From Osedax fenrisi (lineage: Eukaryota > Annelida > Polychaeta > Sabellida > Siboglinidae), in the NCBI GenBank assembly GCA_964019155.1, contig OZ025240.1:42773247-42837246 (forward strand): a DNA stretch of 64,000 bases. The letters run 5' to 3'. Below, piece after piece: positions 1 through 13,987 of this stretch (positions are counted from its first letter, which is position 1; each line of letters starts with the position of its first letter). A program made the position numbers and the translations under genes. A model generated the notes under the pieces. That model saw nothing but the letters and a program-made list of their open reading frames with translations, ran no database searches and was not told the origin of the DNA.

Positions 1-735
1 GCAGCATTGTACGTATTCCTATACAGTATTATTAAGATAGGCAGCCAGCTTAACATGGCTGTATAGTAGGGTAGACCGTTTCTGAAAGTTTTTCTGTCTC
101 GCTCACAGTAGTTCATAAATGTTATATTAAACATATTTGGTAAGTGTTATCAACAATTCTACAGGATGACCGTATTCATATGTTATAAAATTATCACGTG
201 GCCTATCCTTTTTTTTGCTAGGGGCCATAGTAAAAGGGCCATAGTATACTTAGCATACCTAGTATACTTTTATAATATACAAATATTTTGCAAGCGATCT
301 TCGAAAAATCTTTGTAATATATATATATATATATATATGTACAATATTAATAATTATAAATAATTGTATATTATATAAGTGTTATTGTTGTTGTAAATGG
401 TTATTCTAGGAACTATTATGTTTGTTATGACGTAATGTTTAAACTTCTACGCAACACTACCACCATTATAATATCTTGTTGAGGATACATTGATTACATT
501 GTGTAGCTAAAGTATATAGTGTTATAGTATTTGTTAACATCTACCAATGTTATATATTCTAAACTATTCGAATTTTTAATAATTATTACGTAATAATATA
601 TTATAACTAAGATGATTACGATTCTTATATATTACATAATTGTGAATACTTTATTACATTACAATATTATATAATATTATAATAATGTATTATATTTAAA
701 TTTATTAGATTTAAATAACTATTTTTGATTGACAG
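1..735. other. Intronic or upstream sequence without recognised genes
   Basis: AT-rich sequence with a short (TA)n tract near 320-338. It is presumably intron of the gene whose last exon starts at 736. A motif near 288-312 (CTTCGAAAAATCTTTG) resembles the end of the MITE at 31043-31492, but no partner arm was found. Confidence 0.4.
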
Positions 736-941
736 GTGTGGATAAAACAGATAACGACCAATCAGATAAAGATAAGACAGATGCAGATGATTCTTCTCCA
801 AGTTATTTTCTAATATTCGGTTCTGTAATGCTGGTAACAATAATGCTTATAAGTGCAGAATTCATATACGAATATTATAAAAAGTATAATGTTGATACAA
901 AGTATGAAACGTCATACGTTAGTAGCATACCAAAGGCTTAA
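736..941 (+). CDS. Terminal exon of an unidentified single-pass membrane protein (5' part outside window)
   Basis: An open frame follows a splice acceptor (TTGACAG, ending at 735) and ends at a TAA at 939-941. It encodes about 67 residues. The first ~22 are strongly acidic and hydrophilic (a run of Asp, Lys, Thr and Ser). Then comes one hydrophobic segment beginning SYFLIFGSVMLV and ending AEFIYEYYKK, followed by a short polar tail ending SSIPKA. The order is therefore acidic loop, transmembrane helix, short tail. The helix followed by EFIY recalls the last membrane segment (M4) of ionotropic glutamate receptors, but that is only a resemblance and no other domain is available to test it. A polyadenylation signal lies about 40 bases past the stop, which supports a real 3' end. 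No upstream exon could be identified in bases 1-735. The reading frame is well supported; the function is not known. Confidence 0.5.
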
Positions 942-979
942 CTTATCTTACCAAGTATTCAGGACTGAATTAATTTCTA

Positions 980-985
980 AATAAA
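980..985 (+). terminator. Polyadenylation signal AATAAA for the left-edge gene
   Basis: A canonical AATAAA hexamer lies 39 bases after the TAA stop of the exon ending at 941. Confidence 0.45.
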
Positions 986-1014
986 TGTAATCGGATCATA
1001 TTTATTTTACTTAT

Positions 1015-1046
<32 letters not shown>

Positions 1047-1079
1047 TATTATATATATATTATATTATATTATATATTA

Positions 1080-1161
<82 letters not shown>

Positions 1162-3625
1162 TATAACAACGACGTTGTCTGTATGTATCTGTGTGTGAGA
1201 AAACATCAAAGGGTTATGCGGGAGAGAGGGGATGTAGGTAACATAGATAACATAGATGATTTATTTGTTAGATTTTCGCCTCACACACATCAATAATCGT
1301 GATAAGCTGACTTTTTAACGCGCGATTTACGTTATTAACTAAATTTAAATTCGGTCGACCAATCATAAGTTATGATTCATAACACATTTTATTGTAAACA
1401 TTTTATCGTAAATAATTTCGTAAAAATTAATTTCTTTAATTTCGAATATATTATGTGTATTTATGAAATCGTACTTCCGGTAAGAATATCGATATAAAAA
1501 TTAGTGCATCGTAATTTCCGTTGCTGTATTAATGTGACAAATTTACGAACGATTAAAATCGAGTAAATATTCGAATACGTTGTTTATTAATAGTATATAT
1601 ATATATATATATATATACTTTACGTTTTAATATGTATACGTAATCGAGTAAACATGTTAACTTTAACAAGTACACTTGGTAACTATAGCCACTACCATAT
1701 ACTCCTATAGGAGTATATAGGAACAAATTATTAGTAAAATATTATAATAAATATTATAATATTATTTCCATGGTAATATTAATTTAATTTAATTATTATT
1801 TATAGCATTTATTAAACACCACTGTGTTCATATATGCGTATTACTACTTTTAACAACAATTCAATTACATATAGGTTAACTTTAATATAATATTGACAGC
1901 AATCATATATATATATATATATATATATTAAGTATTGATATTTGTGGGTTATTTGTATTAATTAGTTTAGTTGTGTTCTACTTGGTTTTTTTATCTGAAT
2001 TATAGGGAAATGAGACTATAGGCTTTTATAACATCGTGTAATAATACATAGGCGTATATATACGTATACGTATATGTATATGTATACATATATGTATATA
2101 ATATATGCTATATTTATGTAGGTAAATATATATATATATTAGTATACACTGTATACTATACAGTACTATAGTATACTATAGTGTTACATATTTGATAAAT
2201 ACATATAATATAAACGTATTTAGTTAAATCAACGTGTAAATATAAGACTACCTAAAATTAACTTAAATCAAATTAATAAAAATTAATAACATATCATACC
2301 TAATTATAGTTTATAAAAATGTATAGATTTAAAAAAAAGTACACAACAATTATACAATCCACTGGAAAATAAGTATATCATCAAGATGAAAAAGCCAATA
2401 TCAAGGTAACATGGACGAAACCTAGTATATATATATATATATATATATAAATTTATAATAAAGACAAAACAAGATTTATTTTACCATTAATGAAAACAAC
2501 GAAATTTCAAAACACCATTTTGTTTAAATGCCCAAAATACTATAATAATATAATGAGTAATAATATATTAAAATCTGAAAATATACATAATATACACAAA
2601 TTAAAAAAAGTATTAAAGAATTACTTTTTAAATAAATATTAGTTTTTATATTTTAGCATTTTAATAATTTTTAATATTTTTAATCTTCGTCAATTTTTAA
2701 AATTTTTATATTTAAAACTACTTAGGAAATTTTTATGTTATCATATTTTTATCATTTTTTATTATTTTATTCGCACTTTTTTGTTATATAATTGTTTGCA
2801 CAAGTTTTAAACATACTTTATTTTAATTTGTATTAACTAAACCATTTGAATCATTTTATGTAATTACATTTCAATAATTTGTTATTATTTTATTCGCACT
2901 TTTTGTTTTATATTTGTTTGCACAAGTTTTAACACATTTTATTTTATTAGTTTATTTAATGGATTGATGAAACATGATGAAATACGCTGAGGGACATTAT
3001 TTTTAATATTATTATTATTCTCTTTATATATATTTCTTTACTCTTATTATATTGAATCTAGTACACAAGTCTTATTATTATTGTATAAATGTCCCAAAGC
3101 TATTATATTCATATGCTATGGAGGTATCGACTTAATAAAGCTACTTATAGCTTTTAATGATCCTCCTTAGACAATTGTCTATAAACTGATTTCATATATA
3201 TATATATATTAGGGAAACAAATACAGATTACATTCGGTTTATGAATACCCCATGAGATTTAGTAGATTTAATATGTTATTAACTGGGGTTCCATATATGT
3301 CCATATTCCATATATATTCCATCTATATACAATGAAATACATTACTAAAATATCAAGTTACTAGAAGATGGGTAATAAAATATTAGTTTATTAAAATGAG
3401 ATAATATGGCAATGTTCTTAAAATTATAAGTTATGACGTTTAGTTCTTGTTTTGTAGGCACATCACCAGGCACATCACCAGGCACATCATCAGCGATCTG
3501 ACGGATGTTACGTAATAATAAGGATATTATCGAGTCACTGCGCTATTTATAGATGCGATAGATTATGCAGATTTATTATTTATATTTTTAATTATTTCTA
3601 TGGGTACGTACAATATACGTATATA

Positions 3626-3667
<42 letters not shown>

Positions 3668-4142
3668 TGATAAGTTTTATGATTTTAATATTGATCCAAT
3701 AGAATAAAATCAAGGATTTGGTTGATATATAACAAAGTAAATTGTAATATTTGGTAGCTTCAAGGTGATCGATAGGTAGTGACTGAGTAAAAATGATAAA
3801 CTTGAGAGAGGTTTAAAACCATAGCAATGTTTCCATAGTTACTATAGTTACTATAGATTATAAGCTAGCTTATAAGCTAGCTATAGCTATCTTTTTAGTT
3901 TTGTTGAGGAGATTGCTAGGTCAACTACTGATCAACATTTTCGGAGAATTTTATTTTATAGAATGAATATTTAAAAATAAAATATGGCGTACGTATTATT
4001 AGATACTTATATACAATAGTATACTATAGTATATCAGAGTAGTATATGTAGCTTTAGAAGTAAAGTTAGTAAAGTTTGTGTTCTTATTTAAAAGTATTCT
4101 AATTTATTATAAGATACACAACATACTGGTGAGGGATAGATT
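986..4142. other. Intergenic AT-rich stretch
   Basis: Contains (TA)n tracts (1015-1160, 1595-1617, 1904-1930, 3628-3663) and no open frame worth calling. The one unusual spot is 3458-3501, a possible small terminal exon described under findings. Confidence 0.5.
1015..1160. repeat. (TA)n microsatellite, about 145 bp
   Basis: Nearly uninterrupted TA dinucleotides with a few TATTATA breaks. It is one of the longest of dozens of (TA)n tracts in the window; others lie near 7306-7352, 44142-44235, 55720-55760, 56200-56256, 59192-59233 and 63183-63224. Confidence 0.9.
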
Positions 4143-4232
4143 ATGGGTAGTGATGGGTAGGATCGTAATCATTAGGTGATCGTGGATCGGATAAGAAAGA
4201 GATGATTGGGATCCGGATCGGAAAAGTATCAT
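4143..4232 (+). repeat. hAT-like terminal fragment (TAGTGATGGGTAGGATC...)
   Basis: The sequence begins AGTGATGGGTAGGATCG and continues with GGATCGG-rich subterminal sequence. The same start and the same GGATCGGGAT-type repeats occur at 48190-48402. A CAGTG(A)TGGGCA-type end is typical of hAT transposon termini. Only one end is seen here. Confidence 0.4.
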
Positions 4233-4838
4233 ATTATAATTATTTATGTGTAAGAGTATGTGTATATATAATTAAATCATTGAATCAAATAAGGTGCGTA
4301 TACATCATAAATATAATTATTTAATATTATATAATTAAAAAAATATAAATCGAATACATTACGAGACACCTATCGCATTTTCTGGTACTATAGTACCGCT
4401 ATAGCGGCCACTACCTACTGCGGTCTTGCCTTATTAGAGTGCTTTTTAAAAAGTTTATATTATTAGGAGAAAGTTTAGTTGTATAGGCTAACTAATATAT
4501 AACTAGCCTAACTAATATATAATGTTTTTGAATTTAATTATATTAATTATTTTTGTTATGCATCTTAATAATTCGTGAATAAATACTTACATAACGATGA
4601 TTGGTTAATAATACAAGCTCACTATCCGAGAGCCTGGCGTTTATTACCAATTATAGGGTAACTGTAAAAATCGATATAGTGCAATAAATGCACAATATAT
4701 ATATATATATATACTTTTCTAAACAGCTATTTTATTAACAATCATATTATCTATAGAATATTAATTTTTCATTAAAAACTAATTAATATTTAAATTGTTA
4801 TAGCGATATAACAAAACGATAGCGACATTACCCAACCT

Positions 4839-5741
4839 TCCTCTATAGGAATACCAGTAAACTCGGACCAGGTAAACTCGGACCACTTTTAAAGTAAACT
4901 CGGACCACTTTTTAAAAACATAAAGTAAACTCGGACCACTTATTAAAAACATAAAGAAGATTCGGAACCCTTTTAAAATAACTATATGTTGTATATTTCT
5001 ATAATATAATATGCTTTAACTTACTTCCACCTTATATAATTATATTATATCTGTTAAATAAATTATAAAAAGAGTCATTTAATATGATATTTTTGTGGAA
5101 TTATATACTTAAATAGGTAAACATTTAATTTAAACTCGCACCACTTTTGAAGTAAACTCGGACCACGTGTGAAGTAAACTCGGACCACTTATTAAAATAA
5201 CTTATATATTGTATACTTCTATCATAATAAATATAGCTTCTATCGTGGGTCTCGTCGGTGACATAGAGTAATGTAAATATAATTATATACAGTGAAATTA
5301 TACTTTTAACTTATAAGTTAAAGCATATTATATGTTAGAAATATACAATATATAGTTTATACGGTTGGTCCGAATCTTTTTTATGTTTTAATAAGTGGTC
5401 CGAGTTTACTTCACAAGTGGTCCGAGTTTACTTCACAAGTGGTCCGAGTTTACTTCAAAAATGGTGCGAGTTCAAATTAAATGTTTACCTATTTAAATAT
5501 ATAATTCCACAAAATATCATTTTAAATGACTCTTTTTATAATTTATTTAACAGATATAATATAATTATATAAGGTGGAAGTAAGTTAAAGCATATTATAT
5601 TATAGAAATATACAAAATATAGTTATTTTAATAAGTGGTCCGAGTGTACTTCATGTTTTTAAAAAGTGGTCCGAATTTACTTTAAAAGTGGTCCGAGTTT
5701 ACCTCAAAAGTGGTCCGAGTTTACTGGTACTCCTCTATAGG
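4839..5741. mobile_element. Foldback / MULE-like non-autonomous DNA element with 11-bp target duplication
   Basis: Two arms of roughly 400 bp are inverted repeats of one another. The ends are TACCAGTAAACTCGGACCA on the left and its complement on the right. The motif TAAACTCGGACCA occurs six times exactly in the left arm, and its complement five times exactly in the right arm, with further one- or two-base variants. The internal stretches also mirror each other (for example a shared tract around CTTCCACCTTATATAATTA). An identical 11-bp sequence TCCTCTATAGG lies on both sides, at 4839-4849 and 5731-5741. Long terminal inverted repeats with a 9-11 bp duplication are characteristic of Mutator-like elements; foldback elements are the alternative. 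No coding capacity is visible, so it would depend on a transposase elsewhere. The element itself is about 4850-5730. Confidence 0.8.
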
Positions 5742-6078
5742 TGACATCTTTGAGAAGGTAAAGAATAAGTAACACAGGTAATTATATAGTTATATTGTGT
5801 AGTAGGTAGGTATATAGGTATATGTATATAGGTATACCTATATGTAGGGTTTGAGCAAGTGGAGTTAGAAATTGAATGAAGACCTACTTACAAAAACAAA
5901 CCTAAGTTAACCCAAATTATATATAACCCTAAATATTAATATCTTAATTAACTTATTAACTTAATTAACAATATATTCTTAGTAGCCTACGTAGTAAGCG
6001 GTTATATTAGATTACCGTTTAATATGTATAGTATAAACATAATTGAAGAAACACATTAAATAACCTAAACGTATGATA

Positions 6079-6352
6079 CAGGAAAGTAACGTAATACAGA
6101 CACTAACAATAAATAGTCTCAACATCCTGGATGGCCGATTGCTTTATAAGCACAGTTCGCAGTCCGAAAACCGATAAATGTAAATGTATGTAACATTTTA
6201 TGAATCAATATTGTTATTCAAAAATTACAATATCTTAATTTTATATGATTATAGATAGGTATATATATTATTATGATTTTAAAATTGTATTTAATCTTTT
6301 TATTCAATAGATAATGGGAGTGTCCGTATTCGACGCGCAATTTGCGCGTCGC
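6079..6352 (+). mobile_element. Partial MITE, family with GGAAAGTAACnTAATACnGACA ends
   Basis: The left end (GGAAAGTAACGTAATACAGACA) and inner sequence (TTATTCAAAAATTACAATAT... TTTTAAAATTGTATTTAATC...AATGGGAGTGTCCGTATTCG) match the first third of the element at 50531-51444. It ends in CG-rich sequence near 6352 without the second terminus, so it is a truncated copy. Confidence 0.6.
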
Positions 6353-7109
6353 GCATTAAAGTTGTTTAGGTATATCTATACTAGAAACTATCATATTTTA
6401 TTCTAATTATATTTCAGTTATTTACATTTGTATAGATTATTACGCTTATATACAACGTTTACAGAACTACTATTATATATACTATGATAGCTTTATATAG
6501 CTTTATATGTTTATTCGATAATATTGTTCGAAATCAATAGGTCTACAACATAAATGATCGATTACGAAATTAGGTGTAATAATCAGTATATTTATATATC
6601 AATGTGTACAATTTGATACTTTTTTTATTATTTAAAAAAATATATAAAGATTCATCCAAACTTCGCATTTTTTTGCAAAACAAACATTATGCATAATATA
6701 CATGTAATAGATTAATAAAACGTAAACAAATTATTTTTAAAATAGTGTAATTATTTGTTATTGATATATAAATATTTTGATTTTTTAGAAAAAGAATATC
6801 ATATGTACTTTAATAATCGTTTTATTTTTTTAATATATCAACATGTTTGATAATAAATAATACAAGAAAAAATGTATATTTTGAAAAATTATTTGTACAA
6901 GGTGAATACGATATCCCAAGCATATGATGATGATGATGATGATGAAGGAATAAGGTTTATTAGGTACCATTACAAAGTGATAACACTCCTCGTAAGTGCA
7001 CGTAAAATAAATAATAATACAATAAATCCACACAAAAAAATAAAAAAACTAACGGTGGAAGTAATAAGAAGAAATATAAAAGATAATATTAAATTAATAT
7101 TAATAATAT

Positions 7110-7303
7110 AATGAAATTAGATAAATATGAATTAAGATGAGTATTGAAGGAGGTGGGGGATTGAATGTATCTTATAGATGAAGGGAATGCATTCCATGTA
7201 GATGGAATTATGTAGGAGAATAATCGTTTCTGGAATTTAAGGGACGGTGGCTATGGGATAACGCGATGTATACTGGAAGTTGTAGAGCGAATTGAGAGTA
7301 AGT

Positions 7304-7355
<52 letters not shown>

Positions 7356-7890
7356 GGTGTGGAGGAATATATAGATTTATGGGTAGAAAATAGTCGAATT
7401 AGGGATCGTTTTTTAAAAGGGTATCATTGTTCCCTTATAATAATTAGCAGATTTAGAAATGTTCGTAATATGCTAGAAAAATATAGGTTAGAGTCGAAAA
7501 CGACACCAAGATTAGGACTGAATTTTAAGGTGAAATAAGAATATTGTCAAGGTGAAATAAAGGGAATTATGGGGAGTTCATAGGTATTTTGAGGGAGACT
7601 GTTTAGTTTTAATATATTTAGTAGATGATTGTTGAAGAGAAGCCAGTATTTAATAAAGGAGGTACATGAATTAGTTGAGAATTATCTGGAGTGGATAGCG
7701 AGGAAGGAGTCGAGTTGTACATCATCAGCATATATATGGTAGAACATGCCAGTGAATTGGGGTATAATATACCTTATAGCCTATACGTTATAGGTGCTAT
7801 ATATATATTAAGAATATGAGTGGGAAAAGGACAGAACCTGGTGGGACGCAATATAGTAGAGGGTGTAGGAATTACACTGTAGGTCCTATA
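7110..7890 (-). pseudogene. Decayed LINE reverse transcriptase (L2/CR1-like)
   Basis: Reading the minus strand, degenerate but recognisable RT motifs appear in order. Near 7850 there is VPPGSVLFPLIFLIYI (family: GVPQGSVLGPLLFLLYI). Near 7740 there is YHIYADDVQLDS, with the catalytic ADD box. Near 7660 there is WLLFNNHLLNILK. Near 7200 there is IPSTWNAFPSSIRYIQSPTSF, which matches the conserved C-terminal region (xWNSLPxxIR). Frames are broken by stops, shifts and a (TA)n expansion at 7306-7352. It is older and more diverged than the LINE at 31950-34961. It cannot encode a working protein. Confidence 0.7.
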
Positions 7891-10298
7891 TATATATATT
7901 ATATTAGTTATCAATATCATGAATGAGTATATTTGTCCTTGTGATATCACGTTTGTGGAATATGAATTATTAATATGTGACATGTTTATTTTTATTTTTA
8001 GGATTTATATTTCGTTTGTATGGTATATGATGGAATGATGTCTATTGAACGGTAACCGTAAAAAGAATAAGAGGAAAAAAATACCAGTACAAATACAAAA
8101 TGTAATTCAATCAATAATACAAAATTATTATATTTTCTGATATTTCTAATTCTGATATTTGTTTTTACAAAAATTAGAATAATTGTGCACATTGTATATA
8201 AATCTTGAAAATGTATCCTTTTTACATGTATTTTTTGTATCTGAATTACATTACTAAATAACGTAAATAGAATTTTAATAAAATTAAAAGCTTGTAGTTA
8301 ACCTAATCCAAAAAAATAGGAGAAATAAGGTTAATAATAATAATATAATTTCAAAAAAAATTATATATAAACTCTTCCTAGATAACAATTATATATTAAT
8401 TAGTGATAAACGAATATTAAAATTCCATTAGATTCGTTTGAAATTTCATGTTATATTCAATTTAAAAAAGCACTTTGATTCGATTAGAAATATAAAATAG
8501 AGAATAGTTTGAAAATAATGTAAACAATAAAAATTTAAATGAACAATATTAAATGATAATTTACAAAAATATAAATAATGATGTAATGGTAATTGTATTA
8601 CAATAAATAAAAGTGTAATATGTTCTAGAGATGTATAATATTGAAAATGTGGTTCTCTAGAATTTAATAAGTTAATTATCTTAGTAAAAATATTGAAAAT
8701 TTGTTTCTCAAGAAATTAAAATATTTAAAATGATGTATGCGAGAAGTTGAAATATTGTAAAATAGTAATAGAGTAATATCCTATATATATAATACCTATT
8801 TTGTTATATAAATTGTAATGATTAATACACTAATACATATAATTGTATATCATAATTCAAACTCATATTATTATATTGATAATTGTAAATATTATAACTT
8901 ATATTAGTATATTTATAATTATAACTCATATATATATATATTAATGATATATATGAAATAAAATTGATACCTTATTTAAAATATATTAATATTGTTTATA
9001 ATTATTTTTAATATCTAAATAATTTATCAAACAATATTAAGTAAATTGAGGTTATAACAGTAAGCATATATAAACGTTGTTGTAAAATTAATTGATAACC
9101 ATATATATTGCTAGATTTTATTTTACATTGTTTTAACATCATTTTTTTAAAATATTTTACAAGATAATATTTAAAATCGGAATAAACCAGAATAACCCAA
9201 AACCATCATGGTAGTTAATTAACTGAAATCATTTATAACACTAGTAACCACACCATTTATAAATGATTATCCTATAATGAAATCCTTAATATTTTATTAA
9301 AAAGGTCATCTCTAAGATACTATGATAATACATCATTTACAGATATCGACATTACATATATTAATAATTATGTGTACTTGAATGACGTATATTATATCAC
9401 AATAGATTTGATGGTAGACCTATTCTCTCTAAACATATATTGCTTAATAAATGAAATTCATTTTTATATTAAATATAATCATGTTAATAAATGAGTTTAA
9501 ATACAAAATTATTCTCTCCATATATATTATGTTTATGAAAAGTAAATGAAATTAAAAATATACTTGTTAACGACCCAGATTAGATAGAAAAATATTTATA
9601 TTCTATATAAAAACAAGATCGTGAGAAAAAACTTTTTTAAACTTAAATTATTTTATGCAAATTAGAAACATAAATACATATGACAACTTTATATTTATTT
9701 CTTTATCATCCCGTATTAATTAACCGATTTTTTAGTATAAATCTATATTTATTTCCTAATCTACTTATAAAATATATTCTCATTTTTCCAGACAAATAAC
9801 AAACTCTTATATATATCATCTGCAATGTTATTTATAATGGATTTTAAATATCCTGTATAGTATTATATTTAAATATAATGAGATATAAAAAACTGGTTAC
9901 ATTATGGAAAAATTCATATATTATTACTAATATTACACTAGTATTTAATTGTTAATTATAGATAATTTAGCATTAATTAATGAAATTATTACCACATTAT
10001 CTTGTCAAATTAATTATATATTATTATAATAGATATTAAAATCGAATTAAATAGAGAGGATGGAATATAAATATTAAATAATGGTATTCATTTATTAGTT
10101 TTGTTTTATATAATTTTAATATAAAATTAATAATTTCATTAATATATAAATAATTAATCTACTTAGAATAATTATTGATTATTATAACAGAACTGATTAT
10201 TTATAGAAAATATAAATCAATATATTAAAAAAATATAATATAAATAATATCACTTTTGACTAGTTTAAATATATAAAAAAATATTGTAATATTTGTGT
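7891..10298. other. Intergenic AT-rich stretch
   Basis: Very AT-rich sequence downstream of the TCTP 3' end. I see no gene, repeat array or element end that I can support. Confidence 0.5.
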
Positions 10299-10304
10299 TT
10301 TATT
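10299..10304 (-). terminator. Polyadenylation signal of the TCTP gene
   Basis: On the minus strand AATAAA lies about a dozen bases after the TAG stop at 10316-10318. An AATATTTATT-rich context follows. Confidence 0.6.
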
Positions 10305-10315
10305 TGAATAAATAT

Positions 10316-10720
10316 CTAGCATTTTTCTTCATCGAGTCCATGTTTGAAGAAATATAAATATGGTGTTTCCCCATCCCATTTCATCAGAGATATCATACCT
10401 TCTGGATTCATAGATTCTCCGGTAAAGAATTGGTATTCTTTAAATTCACCTAATACACCTTTAACGAATTTCTGTACATTCGATGTAAATTCGGTTACTT
10501 GGTCAGGGTTATTTTTCTCTAAATGTTCTTTCACTCTTTTCATATATTCCTTGATGGCTGTCATGTAGGTTTTCTTATTCATTTGGTATTCTTGTAATCG
10601 TCCATTTAGTATAACATCGATTCCACTAACAGCAGAAGCATCAGCAGATTCACCACCACCTTCAGCAGAAGCATTTCCACCAATAAGTGAATCATCGATT
10701 TCATTATTTTCGGTTCTCAT
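10316..10720 (-). CDS. TPT1: TCTP exon 3 (C-terminal 134 residues)
   Basis: Starts after the acceptor TTTAAATCAG with MRTENNEIDDSLIGGN and runs to TAG. The Met at its start is internal to the protein; the exon is not a separate gene, because both upstream exons supply the conserved N-terminal third. Confidence 0.96.
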   Translation of the reverse strand: MRTENNEIDDSLIGGNASAEGGGESADASAVSGIDVILNGRLQEYQMNKKTYMTAIKEYMKRVKEHLEKNNPDQVTEFTSNVQKFVKGVLGEFKEYQFFTGESMNPEGMISLMKWDGETPYLYFFKHGLDEEKC

Positions 10721-12392
10721 CTGATTTAAATAAATAAAATATTATAATTATTATAATGAATTCAGAAATAATTATCTAGATAATTGTGAAGAGGTAACAT
10801 TTTATGTAAAATGTTATCCTATACATAATAAAATATAATTTTAAAGATATGATTAAATAACTATGATTAATAAAATAAATACAATATATGTTATCAAATT
10901 AATTCATATAAATTATTTTCAAACTGACCATATAAATTATGACTGTTATTATTAATATATTATCAGATACAAATATTATATATATATATAAGTTAATTTC
11001 CATGTACTAAACATTTTCTATAGTTCTCAATACATTTAAAATACTAAATTCACTAAATATAAAACTTTCTATACAAAATAGATAAATAATTGTTGCACTA
11101 ATGTACAATACGATTTTGTATTTAATTTTTTTATGAATTAAGGTGATGCCTCATAGCTGACATTTTATAAAATCAAAAAAAAAAAATTTTTAAATAAAAT
11201 ATACATTTGTAGAATCTTATTTAGTACCTGTAAAAAATAATTAACGAATTCGAGTTAGAACTGCTATACAACCTTTTATGAACCAACTATATAAAATATA
11301 TGAAAAATGTATTTATGAAATTATTTCTTTATTATAAAATTTATTTATATTCATACTAATATTTACTGAATTTTATATATATCTTTAATTTAATTTTTTT
11401 AATTTACAAAAAATATATATATAAATTATATTGAAAGAAATATATATATGTATATCAAAAATGGTAAGCAAGATTTCTATATAGTATATATATAGATTGA
11501 CAATTGAAAAAATAAATTCACTAATTTTGTAGCAAAATAAATGTCGGTATATTCCAATTGTTTTTCCTAAAATAGAATATATTAATTATACTATATAATA
11601 AGTATAGACTTATAAAGGGTTACGCTCAAAAAGGACGAGTTAAAGTTACATTTTAAATGGGGAAATAAATGTGTTCAATAAATAGTCTCTCTTTGGGATG
11701 TAATTCGCTAAAAAAAAATCAAACAGGACAAAACTAAACCAATTAAACCACAAATATATATACAAAAAATATATATATATATATATACTATTAACTCGTA
11801 TTTCAAATGTAACCTTAAACCCTCAACTCGTCCTTTTTGATCGTCTCCCCTTTATAAATAGATACTTATATAAAATAGTCATGATCATTAAATTCTGATA
11901 TAAATTAATATATTATTGACAGGATTGGTGTTTTTTTGTTATAAAGTTTATAATATAAACATTTGAAAAAGTACTGTTAATTAATTTCGGTTATATCATT
12001 ATAAAATTATATTTATTAAGGGCTGGTGAAACATGAATATTTACATGGTGGAGAAAGGATATTTTTATACTAAGTACGATAACTTCGGAAATAAGAAAGA
12101 GAATGACTACATTTTTAATTACACAGTAAGTTATAAAATTATATGATAATTATAAGATGATGAGAATGACCTATAAAATATTAATTTTAAAATAAAAAAA
12201 TATCAATTAGCTAGTTTATTGTCCTAATTTCATTTTTTCTGAATATTTTTATCAAAATAAGTCGTTTTAAAATCTCTGTTTTTAAATTAAACCGAAATAA
12301 TAATGAAGTAAAATTGAATTAAATATTTTTGTTGGTGTAAATACATGTCATTTTAGACGTCAGATTTATTTTATCTTAACAAATTATTTATA

Positions 12393-12427
<35 letters not shown>

Positions 12428-13952
12428 TTTCACTATTATTATTTCCATGTTATATGACCCTTGTTTATTTAAGGGCACAGGTTTTTCATTTACATGTAAA
12501 AGATACAAAAAAGAACTTTAAAAAACTTAATTCACGTAAATACTATTAAGTAATATTTATTGAAATTATTAATTTTTTTTATTTGTATAATAAATATCAA
12601 CAAAAATACTATTTTTTGAATAATTATAAATTATTATAATAAAATATATTCAATAAAAATAAACTTGAATAAAACATTACTAAATATGTATATATTGTAA
12701 AGATTTTAAATAAAATAAAAATTAGTAAATTATTGGAATTATAGTGAACATCAAAATAATTATTTTGTGTAAAACAAGTTTTAAATTAATGCAGGAGTAT
12801 ATTTATATTTGTTTTAAGATGCTTCTTTTTATCATTTTTTTTACAAAGAATGTATGTACCATTTTAAAGATAATATTTCAAATTTTATAAATAAATCATA
12901 CTATAATATAATAATATAATTTTGTTTTCTTCATTATTTGTATCCATTCTTCGTGCCCTTAAGAATAATATATAAATTATATTCTTGTTTGATCATTTAT
13001 AAATGATAACTAAAGTATGTATTTTGAAGAGAAAAATGACAAAATAATATTTAAATATCCTATGTTTTTTAGCTTAGGTGTTTTTATGTAGTTTTATAAA
13101 ATACACTGTATTATATTTATAGGTATATGTCCTTAACAAAAATGTATTATGATTGTCAAATATTATTATTTAGTTTTATATTATTACAATTTTTTTTTAC
13201 AGCAATTATAATTATATAATTATATGTGGTAAAACAACCTTTGAAATCATACCATAAGTAAAACTAGGTTTGAAGTTTTCTCAAAGATACAAATTTTAAA
13301 GGTTTAATATTATAACAATTTTATTTAACTCTTCAGTAATAAAGATAAAATTATGTATATACATTACAATTACATTTTTAAATCATAATATACTGGATAA
13401 AAATAATTTGAATATTAAATAATAATATAATTTATTAAAAATAGGTAAAGCTTTTACCAAATAAAACATTCTGATAACGGGATGATTTGTATAGCTCTTA
13501 TATGGTAGAAAATAAATTGAGCAGTTATTTAAACGGCCATCCCGATATCTGGCTATAAAACTCAGGCTATTATTTTATAGGTGAAACCCTCTTTAAGGGG
13601 TGTGAAACCTACATTTAAAAAAAAAAAAAATATAAAAATTTATACTCAAAATATTATTATCTAAATAATGATATGTTATTTAAAAGTATATATATAAGTA
13701 TTATAAATGTTAAAACATCAGCTATTGAATTTTTTTTTACTTTTTACATTATTATTCAAAATATATAACTAAAACTATAGTAACTATATCTCAGCACATT
13801 TTTTTTAAATTCCATCAATTTTGAACCCTTTAGTGGATCTTTATGCATTTTTTTTAGTATATATATTATCAAACATTTATATTTTTGAATTTTAAATATT
13901 TGTATTAGTAAAATATAGTATATACTCGTTTTCTTCATCTTACCATCATATA

Positions 13953-13987
<35 letters not shown>

